A stretch of DNA of 64,000 nt from Streptomyces caeruleatus (GCF_001514235.1 NZ_KQ948924.1:363220-427219), one strand, 5' to 3'. Numbered from the stretch's first letter, positions 1 through 8,944 are shown. The notes: generated by a model not told the origin, from the letters alone. Numbers and translations are program-made.

Positions 1-1
1 C

Positions 2-67
2 GCCGAGTTGTCCGTCGAGATCACCGAAGAACTGCGTGGGGAGATCCGCCGCCATGGCCAGCACTGA
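2..67 (+). CDS. C-terminal end of ABC transporter ATP-binding protein (partial)
   Basis: An open frame enters from the left edge and ends at TGA 65-67; only 21 residues are seen (AELSVEITEELRGEIRRHGQ and a final H). It overlaps the start of the following permease gene by 14 bp, the usual translational coupling of SsuB-type ATPase and SsuC-type permease genes. No catalytic motif lies inside the window, so the assignment rests on position and overlap alone. Confidence 0.55.
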   Translation, partial: AELSVEITEELRGEIRRHGQH

Positions 68-986
68 CAACGGCGTCGACATCGAGGTCGACGTCACCAA
101 GAACGACTCCCCGGCGGCGCGTGCGGCGCAGGACGATCTGGCGGGGCTGGAGGCCGGGCTCGACGCGCTGGACTCGGTGCAGGTCGGCCGTACGCCGCTG
201 CGCGAGACCCTGGTCCGCAAGGTGCTGCCGCCCGTCACCGCTGTCGCGCTGGTGCTGGTGGTCTGGCAGCTGCTGGTGTGGGCCGAGGTCGCGCCCGACT
301 ACAAGCTGCCCTCCCCGTCCGACGTGTGGGGCGAGCTGCGCCGGTCCTGGCTGCAGGGCACCCTCTTCGACTACATCTGGACGTCCGTCTCGCGCGGCCT
401 GTTGGGCTTCCTGCTGGCGCTGGCGATCGGTACCCCGCTGGGCCTGCTGGTCGCCCGGGTGCGGTTCGTGCGGGCGGCCATCGGCCCCATCCTCTCCGGC
501 CTCCAGTCGCTGCCGTCGGTGGCCTGGGTGCCGCCTGCCGTCATCTGGCTGGGCCTCAACGACTCGATGATGTACGCCGTGATCCTCCTCGGCGCCGTCC
601 CCTCCGTCGCCAACGGCCTCGTCTCGGGCATCGACCAGATCCCCCCGCTGTTCCTGCGCGCCGGCCGGACCCTGGGCGCGACCGGTCTGCGCGAGGCCCG
701 GCACATCGTGATGCCGGCCGCCCTGCCCGGCTATCTGGCGGGCCTCAAGCAGGGCTGGGCCTTCTCCTGGCGCTCCCTCATGGCCGCCGAGATCATCGCC
801 ACCTCACCCGACCTCGGCATCGGCCTGGGCCAGCTGCTGGAGCACGGCCGCACCAACAGCAGCATGTCCCAGGTGTTCCTCGCCATCTTCCTGATCCTGC
901 TCGTCGGCATCGCGATCGACCTGCTGATCTTCAGCCCGCTGGAGCGGAGGGTCCTGCGCGGCCGGGGACTGCTGGTCACCCGCTGA
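54..986 (+). CDS. ABC transporter permease, SsuC/TauC/NrtB type
   Basis: This inner-membrane permease of a nitrate/sulfonate/taurine-type importer has 310 residues. A charged cytoplasmic N-terminal stretch of about 60 residues precedes about six hydrophobic segments. The binding-protein-dependent transport domain covers roughly residues 105-300, and an EAA-like loop (GRTLGATGLREARHIVMP) lies near residues 203-220 and would contact the ATPase. The ATG at 54 was chosen over the in-frame GTG at 36 because it falls inside the end of the upstream ATPase gene and begins a family-like N terminus. The substrate (aliphatic sulfonate, taurine, nitrate or a thiamine precursor) cannot be decided without the binding protein, which is outside the window. 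Confidence 0.88.
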   Translation: MASTDNGVDIEVDVTKNDSPAARAAQDDLAGLEAGLDALDSVQVGRTPLRETLVRKVLPPVTAVALVLVVWQLLVWAEVAPDYKLPSPSDVWGELRRSWLQGTLFDYIWTSVSRGLLGFLLALAIGTPLGLLVARVRFVRAAIGPILSGLQSLPSVAWVPPAVIWLGLNDSMMYAVILLGAVPSVANGLVSGIDQIPPLFLRAGRTLGATGLREARHIVMPAALPGYLAGLKQGWAFSWRSLMAAEIIATSPDLGIGLGQLLEHGRTNSSMSQVFLAIFLILLVGIAIDLLIFSPLERRVLRGRGLLVTR

Positions 987-1019
987 GCGCGCGGTGCCTG
1001 CCGCCGTGCCACCGTCCGG

Positions 1020-1952
1020 TCAGCCGGGCGTGATCAGCACCGTGACCGTCCGGTTCCGCACGACGCCCGGGTACGGCGCGTCCCGCTGATCCGCGCTCGC
1101 CGTCGTGAACGCCGTCAGTGGCCTGCCGCTGGCGGCGCTCAACTCCCGGGCGGCGACGAGCGCACGCCACAGGGCGAGGACGGAGCCGCCCCTGTCCGGG
1201 GCGCCGGGCACGGTGGCGGTGTGACCGAGGACCTCGACGTCGGCCTGCCGTCCCGCGAGACGCCCGCCCAGGACGGCAAGACGGTCGGCGCCGGCCGGGG
1301 TGAGCCGGTCGGCCTCCGCGAAGAGCCCGTCGGTGAAGGTGACTTCCACCGCGTCCCCGTGCACCGCCGCGTCGATGCCCGGTGCGCGCACCGCACGGGC
1401 CAGTGCCGCCACCACCTCCGCGCGGCCTGCCGACGCGCGGGCCCGTTCCTGTTCCTGCCGCGCCCGGTGTTCGGCGTCCAGTCGCCGGGCGAGCTGTTCC
1501 GCCCGGTCGGCGAGCGTCCGGGCGGGTCGCTCGGGTCGCCCGTCCGCTTCGTCGGTGAGGACGACCGTGCAGGCCGCGATCGCGGCCACCGCGCAGACCG
1601 CGGCGGCCAGTGCGGTACCGGCGCGATGCCGGGCGAACGCCGCCCGTGGGCCGCGGCGGCCGAGCCGGTCGATCCTCGCCAGCCCCGCCGACGCTGCGGC
1701 GTCCTGCGGCTGCTGCTCCTGGACCCTGCGCCAGTACTCCACCGCCCTGGCCGGCTCGCCCCGCTGGGCGTGCACCCGGGCGAGCAGGTCGAGTACGTCG
1801 TGATGGCCGGCGAGGGCGGGATCGTCGGCCTCGTGCAGCAGCCGCAGCGCACCGTCCAGGTCACCGGAGCGGGCGGCCGCCCGTGCGCGCGAGACAAGCA
1901 GGACGACCCGGAGCGCGTCGGCGGGCCGGACCGGTGTGGGTGCAGCAAGCAC
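1020..1952 (-). CDS. Membrane-anchored protein with TPR-like N terminus and OmpA-like C-terminal domain
   Basis: The 310-residue protein has helical TPR-like repeats in about residues 15-90, one membrane helix near 111-132 (rich in Ala, Val and Cys), an Arg/Glu/Ala-rich coiled coil near 146-175, and an OmpA/MotB-like peptidoglycan-binding fold in about 205-310 (VEVLGHT motif and a final NRTVTVLI strand). The GTG at 1952 is preferred over TTG at 1958 because GAGGAG sits six bases upstream of it. The gene follows the kinase/chaperone remnant on the same strand and probably belonged to that operon. Binding to the cell wall is inferred from the domain. Confidence 0.62.
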   Translation of the reverse strand: MLAAPTPVRPADALRVVLLVSRARAAARSGDLDGALRLLHEADDPALAGHHDVLDLLARVHAQRGEPARAVEYWRRVQEQQPQDAAASAGLARIDRLGRRGPRAAFARHRAGTALAAAVCAVAAIAACTVVLTDEADGRPERPARTLADRAEQLARRLDAEHRARQEQERARASAGRAEVVAALARAVRAPGIDAAVHGDAVEVTFTDGLFAEADRLTPAGADRLAVLGGRLAGRQADVEVLGHTATVPGAPDRGGSVLALWRALVAARELSAASGRPLTAFTTASADQRDAPYPGVVRNRTVTVLITPG

Positions 1953-1976
1953 CGTCAACTCCTCTTCTCAGCCTGG

Positions 1977-2600
1977 CTAGTTGATGCCACCGGTCATCCG
2001 CTCCGCCTCCTCCGCCGCCCCCGGCGGCAACAGCCTGCGCAGCCGCTCGTTGACCCCGGCGAGGGCCCGGCGGTTCCCCGCGGCGACGGCCCGGCGGCCC
2101 TCCAGGATCGCGGCGTCCGCCTGCGCCCGGGAGAACATGTCGTCCCGCATCTCGACCAGCGCGCGGAAGACCACGTACTCCCACTGGTCGGTACGGCGCA
2201 GCAGCTCGACATGGAACTCCCCGGCCCGCTTGACGAGCCGCCGCAGGTCCGCGGGAGTGGCGTCGTCGCCGAGCGAACTGGCCCGCTCGCGCATGTTCTG
2301 CAGCTCCCGGCGGTCCGAGGGGCCGCCGCCGGTCTGTTCCATGACGTCCTCGCAGGAGCTCAGCAGATCCCACAGCTCACGTTGCAGCCCGGGGACCTCG
2401 ATCGCCTGCTCGATGTCGTCGAGCTGGGCCTGCACGTCACGGATCCGCCGCTCGCTGGTGACGGCGGCACCGGTGTCGACGGCGGCCGCGTCGACCTCCT
2501 TGCGCAGCTGGGGGATGGTCTTCTGCTCTGCGAGGTCGGCCAGTTGCTCCCGCGCCTGGTCGGAGTGCACCTCCTCGGCCTGGTCTTCAAGGAGACGCAC
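1977..2600 (-). pseudogene. Helical C-terminal tail of an Hsp70-like protein, N-terminal domain missing
   Basis: The 207-residue open frame is almost wholly alpha-helical and charged, ending in a segment (WEYVVFRALVEMRDDMFSRA and an NERLRRLLP run) that resembles the helical tails of actinobacterial Hsp70-family proteins encoded beside Ser/Thr kinases. No nucleotide-binding domain is present. The frame stays open only a few codons upstream of the GTG at 2600 before a stop. I infer that a deletion removed the chaperone N terminus and the end of the neighbouring kinase and joined the two. It could instead be a free-standing coiled-coil protein; the family link is from memory. Confidence 0.4.
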
Positions 2601-3134
2601 GCGCTGTTTTCTTGTCCATCACCTCTCCATCCTTCACGCGCAGTCCGGACTCGTCATAGGTGATGAGCAGGTTGGCCAGCGACAGGTCGCGGTGCACGAT
2701 GGGGTGCTGCCGCTCGTGGGCGACGGCGAGTCCCTCGGCGGCCTGCCGCAGCACGGCCGTGGCCTCACCGACCGGTACGGCGGCCAAGGCGAGGCGATCA
2801 GCCGCTCCAGGCTGCCGCCGGCGACGTACTCCATGGTGATGTAGCCGCGCACCCCCTCGGAGGTCTGCACGGTGCCCGCGTCGAAGACCCGGATGATGTT
2901 GGGGTGTCCCAGGGTGGAGAGGATGCGGGCCTCGTCGAACATCCGGGAGGTCGCCGCCAGCGAGGCCACGTGCTTGAAGAGCTTCAGCGCCTGCCAGCCG
3001 AGGATGTGGTGGCCTACCCGGTACACCTCGGCGAAGGCGCCCTCGCCGAGCCTGCGGTCCACGACGAGCGCGGAGTTGATCCGCTGCCCACGGGTCAGCA
3101 GTGCCCTCCCCGCGCCCGTCGTGTCCCCCGTCAT
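2587..3134 (-). pseudogene. Ser/Thr protein kinase remnant, frameshifted and truncated
   Basis: The N-lobe is readable from ATG 3134: glycine loop LGEGAFAEVY, the lysine in WQALKLF, and MEYVAGGSLERLIA at the hinge. Near 2786-2792 the frame is lost; one missing base would restore it, giving SP then LAAVPVGEATAVLRQAAEGL and the catalytic loop HRDLSLANLLI in the next frame. The C-lobe then stops after GLRVK; the DFG motif, activation loop and all later helices are absent, and the frame ends at 2587. The one-base shift could be a sequencing error, but the loss of the activation segment could not. The product would be inactive. Confidence 0.75.
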
Positions 3135-3180
3135 CCACCGCCCCTTCCGTCCCCTGAGGTCGCCTCACCGTGCCACGCAC

Positions 3181-3202
3181 CGCCCGGGACCCCTCCCGGG
3201 CG
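3181..3202. terminator. Hairpin downstream of the alginate lyase gene
   Basis: CGCCCGGGA (3181-3189) and TCCCGGGCG (3194-3202) form a perfect 9-bp GC-rich stem with a CCCC loop, 13 bp beyond the stop of the minus-strand lyase gene. Actinobacterial terminators often lack a U-tract, as here. It contains one copy of the 15-mer CCGGGACCCCTCCCG that recurs nearby. Confidence 0.55.
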
Positions 3203-3214
3203 CCGGGCGGCCGG

Positions 3215-3997
3215 TCAGGAGTGGGTGACCTTGATGCGGGAGATGCGGACCTCGCCGTGGTTGTCGTCGGTGCACGGCTCGGAGTTGTCGCAGTTGGCCT
3301 GCGTGTAGGCGCCCGCCTTGAAGTAGTTGGTGTCGCCGTCGTGGGAGACCGTCGTCTCCAGGCGGCCGTTGTAGTAGGCGTCGATCTCCCCGTCCCGGGC
3401 CACGAACTTGGCCTCGAACTCGGTGCCGAGCTCGTAGTCGTCGGTGACGAGGTGGGCGTGCCGGTCGTCGCCGTCGGTGATGTAGAGGCTGCTGCCTTCG
3501 AGCCGGAAGACGGTGACGTCGTCGTCCCCGCCGTGGACCTGTGCGCCGACCAGGTACGGCCGTTCCTCAGGCAGGGCCGTGAACGCCTCGCGGACCACGA
3601 GGGTGTGGGTGCCGTCGGTGGTGGACCACTCGGCCTCGTCCGCGCCGCCGTCGGTCATCTCCCGCAGTTCGGCGCGCGGGTAGCTGGAACCTCCCGTCGT
3701 CACACCGTTGACGGCGGCCCGGAACCGCACCGCGTCACAGCCGGCCTCCGCCCGGAACCAGGGGTCGGCGGAGAAGGTCGCCAGCTCGGGCTGGGTGATC
3801 TCGGTGGGGTCCTCGTCCTCGCCGGTGGGCAGGGTCAGCTTCCAGTTCGTCAGATCGAGGACGTCGGCGGGGTGGGCGCACCGGGCGGCCGCCCGCTCGT
3901 GCGGGGTCTGCGCGCCGGCGTGCGTGGACAGGGCGAGCGTGGCGGTCGAGACGGCCGCGGTGAGACCGGCCAACACGAGGGTCCGGGTGCTGGGCAT
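3215..3997 (-). CDS. Secreted alginate lyase, polysaccharide lyase family 7
   Basis: This 260-residue extracellular enzyme would cleave alginate (poly-mannuronate/guluronate) by beta-elimination. A signal peptide covers about residues 1-29 (ending THAGA). The mature part is one PL7/alginate_lyase2 jelly roll with the three hallmark segments: RAELR (108-112), QVH (153-155; the central position is V rather than the I of QIH), and YFKAGAYTQ (225-233). His155 and the Tyr residues of the last motif are the expected catalytic groups. The ATG at 3997 is chosen because it begins the signal peptide and has AGGAAGG about 12 bases upstream. The gene stands alone, with a hairpin just downstream. Confidence 0.9.
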   Translation of the reverse strand: MPSTRTLVLAGLTAAVSTATLALSTHAGAQTPHERAAARCAHPADVLDLTNWKLTLPTGEDEDPTEITQPELATFSADPWFRAEAGCDAVRFRAAVNGVTTGGSSYPRAELREMTDGGADEAEWSTTDGTHTLVVREAFTALPEERPYLVGAQVHGGDDDVTVFRLEGSSLYITDGDDRHAHLVTDDYELGTEFEAKFVARDGEIDAYYNGRLETTVSHDGDTNYFKAGAYTQANCDNSEPCTDDNHGEVRISRIKVTHS

Positions 3998-4082
3998 GGA
4001 GGAGTGCCTTCCTGTCGGGGTCGCCAAGGGATGTTCTGAAAGTCCTGTGCGGTTCGGGCCGCGCGTACGGTACGCGCGATCG

Positions 4083-4097
4083 CCGGGACCCCTCCCG
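4083..4097. repeat. 15-bp GC hairpin repeat, second copy
   Basis: An exact copy of CCGGGACCCCTCCCG, also at 3184-3198 and (reverse complement) 7048-7062. A degenerate copy (GGGACCCCTCC) follows at about 4111-4123. It lies in the gap between the lyase and the divergent kinase gene. A regulatory or REP-like role is unproven. Confidence 0.5.
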
Positions 4098-4289
4098 GAA
4101 ATCGACGGGACCCCTCCGGAACCGGTGGTCTCACCGCATCTGCACACACGGGACACCTGCGCATGCGTGCGACTGATGAAGGCTCTGGGTAGACACTGCG
4201 TACGGTCCGCCCCACGCGTTAGGTTCGATGCGATCCACGCGTGCGGTCCGGGCCGTGTGCGTTCGGGAATCGACCGAGGGGGAAGATCC

Positions 4290-6194
4290 GTGCGTTCCGG
4301 GGACGAGTTCGCCGACCGCTATGTCCTCAAGGAGGTCATCGGCACGGGTCGGGGCGGCGATGTGTGGCTGGCCCACGACACGGTGGTGGGCCAGGACGTC
4401 GCCCTCAAACCCGAGCGGACGGACGGCGAGGGCGAGACCGCGGTGCGCCGGCTGCTGGGCGAACCGCGCGCCATGGCCAAGTTCCGCGACCATCCGCACG
4501 TAGTGACCCTGTTCGACGTCATCACCGCGCCCCGGGAGGGCGACGCCCCGGAGACGTACTGGTTCGTCATGGAGTACGTCCCCGGCGGCGGCCTGGACCG
4601 GCAGCCGACGGTGTCTCCCGTGCGGGCGGCCCGTATCGGGGCCGAGCTCGCCGACGCGCTGGCCGCCCTGCACGAGGCGGGCATCGTCCACTGTGACGTC
4701 AAGCCCGCCAACATCGGGCTCACCCGGCACGGCACCGCGAAGTTACTGGACTTCGGCGCCGCGTACCGGGTCGGCGGCGCCGAGACCATCACCGTCAACG
4801 GCCCGTTCAGCTTCACCCCCGACTACGCCGCCCCCGAGCTGGCCCGGGGCAACGTCCCGCGGCCCGCCTCGGACGTGTTCTGTCTGGCGGCCACCCTCTG
4901 CGCGCTGGTCACCGGCGCGCCGCCGCGCGGTGGCGCTCCCGCGGACGACGATGCCCCGGCCGGGACGGGGACCGAGGAGGAGGAGGCCGAGCGCCTGCGG
5001 TACTGGAAGGCCGAGCAGGGTGTCGTGGAGCTGGACGCCGCCGCCGTGGGCCCGCTGTACCCCGTGCTCACCTCCATGCTGCGCCGCGATCCCCGGCAGC
5101 GCCCCGAGGCCGCCGAGGTCAAGCGGCTCCTGGCGGAGGTCGCCGGGTCCGGGCCTTCGCCCTCCCGGGACCCGGGCACCACCAGCCCCGTCAGAGGGCG
5201 GCGGCGCCGGCGCGGCCGGCTGCTGCTGGGCGCCGCGGCACTCGGCGTCACCGCCGCACTGGCCCTGGGGCTCGTCGCCCTGCCGGACGGCGACGACGAC
5301 GGCAAGGCCGCTCCGCAGCGCTCGGGCGAGAGCCGGCCTCTGATCGGCGACCCGCACACGGCCGACGTGTGCGCCCTGGCCGACCCCGCCGCCTTCGAAC
5401 AGTTCGGCGACGGGGAGATCCGGGTGGACGTGGACTACGGGAACTTCGACCGCTGCGACGTGCTCGTGAGCGTCGACGACAAGACCCGTATCGATGTCTC
5501 GGTGAGCCTGCGCAAGGGCTCCCCGCCCGAGGGGTCGAAGCCCTCCAGCACCGTCGGACGGATCGGGATCCGCGAGGAGCAGGCCGAGGACGACGAGTGC
5601 AAGCTGTTGCTGACGGCCGACGGCGACAGCGGTGACACCCTGGTCGGGGTCCGCGTCAACATGGGCAAGGGCTCCGTGTTCGGCGGCACCGCGGCCCTGT
5701 GCGCGGTCGCGGACAAGGCCGCCCGGGGCGCGGCCGGGGTCCTCGACCGGGGCCCGCTCCAGCGTCGTTCGCCCGCCTACCCGCCCGCCTCGCTGGCCTG
5801 GCGCGACGCCTGCGAACTGCTCGACGCCAAGGCGCTGTCCGTCGTTCCCGGGATCGAGGCCGACGTGCCGGAGGTCGGGGTCGCGAACTGGAGCTGTGAG
5901 TGGTCGAGCGACGTCGACGAACTGGACGCGGAGGTGAGCTTCTTCCGCGATCAGCCCAAGTCGGCCGGGGAGGGCACGGCCCTCAGCCTCGGCGGACACC
6001 GCACCGTCATCGAGAAGGGCGACGACGGGGACACCTGCTCGGCGTTCGTGGAGTACCGCAGGTACAGCGGCCAGGACGCCGAGACGGCCGCGGAGATGGT
6101 GCGCCTGGAGGTCGGCGGGCAGCAGCCCACGGACAAGCTGTGCGGGATGGCCAGGGACCTCGCGGCCTCCGCCGCCGGCCGACTGGGCGGCTGA
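4290..6194 (+). CDS. Transmembrane Ser/Thr protein kinase with extracellular sensor region
   Basis: The protein has 634 residues. The cytoplasmic kinase domain occupies about 11-275: glycine loop GTGRGGDVW (18-26), ATP lysine in VALK (Lys40), catalytic loop HCDVKPANI (His134-Cys135-Asp136), DFG at 154-156, and APE. The catalytic loop has Cys where most family members have Arg (HRD), so it is a non-RD kinase. One membrane helix lies at about 310-332. The extracellular part carries two Cys-containing repeats of about 120 residues, reminiscent of DUF3558-type domains, which may sense a ligand. The GTG at 4290 was picked for its GGGGGAAG site; the frame is open farther upstream but without kinase-like sequence. 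It is convergent with the FHA gene four bases away, and phosphorylation of that protein is a natural guess. Confidence 0.85.
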   Translation: MRSGDEFADRYVLKEVIGTGRGGDVWLAHDTVVGQDVALKPERTDGEGETAVRRLLGEPRAMAKFRDHPHVVTLFDVITAPREGDAPETYWFVMEYVPGGGLDRQPTVSPVRAARIGAELADALAALHEAGIVHCDVKPANIGLTRHGTAKLLDFGAAYRVGGAETITVNGPFSFTPDYAAPELARGNVPRPASDVFCLAATLCALVTGAPPRGGAPADDDAPAGTGTEEEEAERLRYWKAEQGVVELDAAAVGPLYPVLTSMLRRDPRQRPEAAEVKRLLAEVAGSGPSPSRDPGTTSPVRGRRRRRGRLLLGAAALGVTAALALGLVALPDGDDDGKAAPQRSGESRPLIGDPHTADVCALADPAAFEQFGDGEIRVDVDYGNFDRCDVLVSVDDKTRIDVSVSLRKGSPPEGSKPSSTVGRIGIREEQAEDDECKLLLTADGDSGDTLVGVRVNMGKGSVFGGTAALCAVADKAARGAAGVLDRGPLQRRSPAYPPASLAWRDACELLDAKALSVVPGIEADVPEVGVANWSCEWSSDVDELDAEVSFFRDQPKSAGEGTALSLGGHRTVIEKGDDGDTCSAFVEYRRYSGQDAETAAEMVRLEVGGQQPTDKLCGMARDLAASAAGRLGG

Positions 6195-6198
6195 GGAC

Positions 6199-6987
6199 TC
6201 AGGGCGCGGAGTCGGGCCAGGCCGCGTCGTCCTCCATCAGGTCGAGGTCCGGCGGTACGAGCGTCGTGGACTCCACCAGGCCCTTGATCAGGTTGTGCAG
6301 CAGGCTGTTGTCCCCGGGACGGCCCTGCGACTTGTCGTGGATCAGCGGGTACCGGAAGCCGGTGCGGTCCAGCCGGTGGCGTACGGCCTCGATGCGGTGC
6401 TCGATCCTGCGCTCCGTCCACTTCGCGTCCGGGCGGAGGTAGCCGAGCTGCTTGGCGGCCGTGGCGTACGACAGGGGGCGCGGGTCCTCCTCGTACAGCA
6501 GATACCGCTGACCGAGGACGACCAGCAGCAGTCGTTCGTCGTCGTTGAGCGCCCAGGTCTCCGGCCGGATGGTCTCGGCGCGCCGCCGGGACAGCGGTCC
6601 CTGGTCGTCGTGGCCCGCCACGTACAGCTCCACCAGGTGCTCGCGGTAGCCGGAGCCCTTCACGAACAGCGGGGTGTAGCCGGTGTCGAGCGGCATCGGT
6701 TCGGTGCTGAGGTGCATCATCCGGCCGCGCGGCAGCCGGACGAGCTGCTGCCCGGTGTTCCGTAGCCACCACAGCCCTTGACGGTACGTCAGCTCTCCGT
6801 GCCGTCGGCTCACCCGCAGGTCGTCCACGCCGACCCCGAGGTCCACGTCCGGTTTCTCACCGCGTCCGAAGCGGACCGTGAGCCCCGGGCGGGGCGGCGC
6901 GCTGAGCTCGCCGGTGACCGTCCGGGCGTGCAGGGTCCCGGGCGTGGTGGGCGCGACACCACGCGCGAGGCTGGCGGAGAGGGGCAT
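6199..6987 (-). CDS. FHA-domain protein
   Basis: The N-terminal half (about residues 35-105) is a forkhead-associated fold: FGRG strand, SRRHGEL core motif and a following W-L-R-N-T-G segment, which binds phosphothreonine. The remaining 150 residues include a conserved-looking helical block (ERLLLVVLGQRYLLYEEDPR and KWTERRIEHRIEAVRHRLDR) that may act as a winged helix or signalling partner; I do not recognise a named family for it. The start at 6987 has GAGGAG upstream. Its end abuts the kinase gene tail to tail, so the two are linked by location but not co-transcribed. Confidence 0.8.
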   Translation of the reverse strand: MPLSASLARGVAPTTPGTLHARTVTGELSAPPRPGLTVRFGRGEKPDVDLGVGVDDLRVSRRHGELTYRQGLWWLRNTGQQLVRLPRGRMMHLSTEPMPLDTGYTPLFVKGSGYREHLVELYVAGHDDQGPLSRRRAETIRPETWALNDDERLLLVVLGQRYLLYEEDPRPLSYATAAKQLGYLRPDAKWTERRIEHRIEAVRHRLDRTGFRYPLIHDKSQGRPGDNSLLHNLIKGLVESTTLVPPDLDLMEDDAAWPDSAP

Positions 6988-7047
6988 CGCGGGTCTCCTC
7001 GGGGCGTGGGCTCGTCATGCGGTACCCGCATGATGCGCCTTCACCCA

Positions 7048-7062
7048 CGGGAGGGGTCCCGG
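7048..7062. repeat. 15-bp GC hairpin repeat, third copy (inverted)
   Basis: CGGGAGGGGTCCCGG is the exact reverse complement of the 15-mer at 3184-3198 and 4083-4097. It sits in the gap between the FHA gene and the small secreted-protein gene. All three copies fall within 3.9 kb and lie outside the annotated coding regions. Confidence 0.5.
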
Positions 7063-7090
7063 GGGGCCGTGCCCCGCGTCTACGGCCTCG

Positions 7091-7531
7091 CTAGGAGGAG
7101 GAGCACTGGCTGAGATCCATCTCGAGAAACGTCCAGCTGTCGTTCGACCCCTGGGTGACGAGCTGGTCCGTACCGTCGTTCCGGGTCGTGATGTTCCACG
7201 TCTCGCTGTAGGGACCGGGCGGGGCCGTTTCCTGGTCCTGCGAGGTCGCGCTGTCCGGTGCGTACTGGATTTCCTGCTGGCGAACCTCGAAGTTCCCTGC
7301 CTCGCTGTAATCTTGCTGTCCGACTTGGACGTACAGGTAGGTCCCGTCTGCTTCGAATTCCACGTGGGACGACTTGTCCTCGGCGATCCAGCCGCCGAGC
7401 AGTTGTCCAGGAATCTCGGCGGCCTGCGCGTACGCGGGCCCGCCGTTGACAGTGATCAGTGCGCCACCCAGGAGAACAGCGCACGCGCCGACCCGTATCG
7501 CCCTCGAGAATCGAGAATGTATGGCGGTCAT
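7091..7531 (-). CDS. Small secreted protein of unknown function
   Basis: This is a 146-residue protein with a clear Sec signal peptide: Arg-containing N region, hydrophobic core VGACAVLLGGALITV, and an AYA/QA-type cleavage site near residue 35. The mature part of about 110 residues looks beta-rich (LLGGWIAEDKSSHVEFEADG and DGTDQLVTQGSNDSWTFLEM), like a small lipocalin-type or lipid-binding barrel, and ends in one cysteine followed by serines. I do not recognise the family. The ATG at 7531 is chosen because it starts the signal peptide. It stands alone between the FHA gene and tRNA-Pro. Confidence 0.65.
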   Translation of the reverse strand: MTAIHSRFSRAIRVGACAVLLGGALITVNGGPAYAQAAEIPGQLLGGWIAEDKSSHVEFEADGTYLYVQVGQQDYSEAGNFEVRQQEIQYAPDSATSQDQETAPPGPYSETWNITTRNDGTDQLVTQGSNDSWTFLEMDLSQCSSS

Positions 7532-7632
7532 GGCAACCCCGTGAGGGCTGGGGAGAGTTCCTTCCTCATTTTGCGCGCCCGGACACCCGCTCGCATCTGG
7601 ATCACAGCGCGACAAACGGTGCGGAAACGTCG

Positions 7633-7668
7633 AGAGCCTCGCCTCACATTCACGTGAGGCGAGGCTCT
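7633..7668. terminator. Strong hairpin downstream of tRNA-Pro
   Basis: A perfect 15-bp stem (7633-7647 with 7654-7668; outer strand AGAGCCTCGCCTCAC) and a 6-base loop lie 28 bp past the 3' end of the minus-strand tRNA. Stem length and position suit an intrinsic terminator without a U-tract. Confidence 0.7.
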
Positions 7669-7695
7669 GATCCGGACAGACAGTCCGTCGAACTG

Positions 7696-7769
<74 letters not shown>

Positions 7770-7947
7770 GCGCGCATCGCGCGGCGAACCGCGTGATCAC
7801 GCAGGTCAACCCTACCGCATACGCACCCTGCCCCGGCCGCGGCGACCTCTTGACCCATAGTTGCTGTCACCTATAATTGCCGTCCCCAATCAGATCTCGT
7901 GGCGGGAAGCCGGGGAACCCCACGGCCCGCGTACCGATCGGAGCCCC

Positions 7948-8883
7948 ATGTCCCTCCTGGCCCGGCCCGCTGTGGCCGCCTTCGTCGCCAAGGCGATGCA
8001 ACGTGTGACCGTCATGGCGGACCGGCGTTCGGGCGGCCGTGGGTCGGCCGCCGCCTCGCATGCCCGGTTCCCGGAATTCCCGCGCAGGGTAAGGGAGTTG
8101 GCGATCCCCACGTCGGTCGCCCCGGCCCGGGCCACCGTCTATCTGCCCGCGAACGACGAGCCCGCTCCCCCGGTGCACGTCAACTTCCACGGCGGCGGCT
8201 ACGTCATGACACTGACCGAGCTGGACGACCCGCTGTGCCGCTTCCTGGCCGCCGAGGCCGGCGTGGTCGTGGTCAACGTGGACTATGTCGTCGCCCCGCA
8301 GCACCCGTTCCCGGCGCCGCCCCGGCAGGCGTACGACGTCGTCCGGTGGGTCGCGGAGCACGGCGTCGAGGAGGGCTGGGACGGCGGGCGGCTCACCGTG
8401 GGCGGGCAGAGCGCCGGGGGCGGACTGGCGGCGGCCGTGGCCCGCCAGGCCTTCGAGGAGGGTGGGCCCGCCATCGCGCTCCAGGTGCTGCACTATCCGC
8501 CGCTCGACCTCGCGACCCACGCCCGGGACAAGCGGGCCGCCGTCGCCAGGCCGATGCTGCGGCCCTGGATGGCCGACGTCTTCGACACGTCGTACGTCCC
8601 GGACGCGCGGCGGCGTCTGGACCGGCTCGTGTCCCCGGCGCACCCTTCGGACACCGTGGACCTGAAGGGCATCGCGCCGGCCCTGGTGGTCACCGCCGAG
8701 TACGACCTGCTGCGGGCCGAGGGCGAGCGGTACGCCGAGCGGCTCCGGGGCTCGGGGGCGCTGGTCGAGCACCACGAGGTGCGCGGCGCCGACCACGGGT
8801 ACGACGGGCAGGACGACGGCAAGGCCCGTGAGGTCTACGACCTGATGGCCCGGCGGATACGGGAGGCGACGGGCGCCGCCTGA
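7948..8883 (+). CDS. Alpha/beta hydrolase, hormone-sensitive-lipase family esterase
   Basis: A cytoplasmic carboxylesterase of 311 residues with the HSL-family layout: oxyanion-hole motif HGGGY (His81), nucleophile elbow GQSAGG with Ser155 (Gln replaces the usual Asp of GDSAGG), acid Asp253 in AEYDLL, and His283 in ADHGY. A cap-like N-terminal segment of about 70 residues precedes the fold. The natural substrate is not predictable from sequence. The ATG at 7948 has only a weak GGAG seven bases upstream. It is transcribed away from tRNA-Pro and converges on a small membrane-protein gene. Confidence 0.88.
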   Translation: MSLLARPAVAAFVAKAMQRVTVMADRRSGGRGSAAASHARFPEFPRRVRELAIPTSVAPARATVYLPANDEPAPPVHVNFHGGGYVMTLTELDDPLCRFLAAEAGVVVVNVDYVVAPQHPFPAPPRQAYDVVRWVAEHGVEEGWDGGRLTVGGQSAGGGLAAAVARQAFEEGGPAIALQVLHYPPLDLATHARDKRAAVARPMLRPWMADVFDTSYVPDARRRLDRLVSPAHPSDTVDLKGIAPALVVTAEYDLLRAEGERYAERLRGSGALVEHHEVRGADHGYDGQDDGKAREVYDLMARRIREATGAA

Positions 8884-8944
8884 ACGCGGGGCGCCCGGCC
8901 GTCGCGGCGCCGCGCTCGCCGGCGTACATCCCTTCGCCGGTCCC

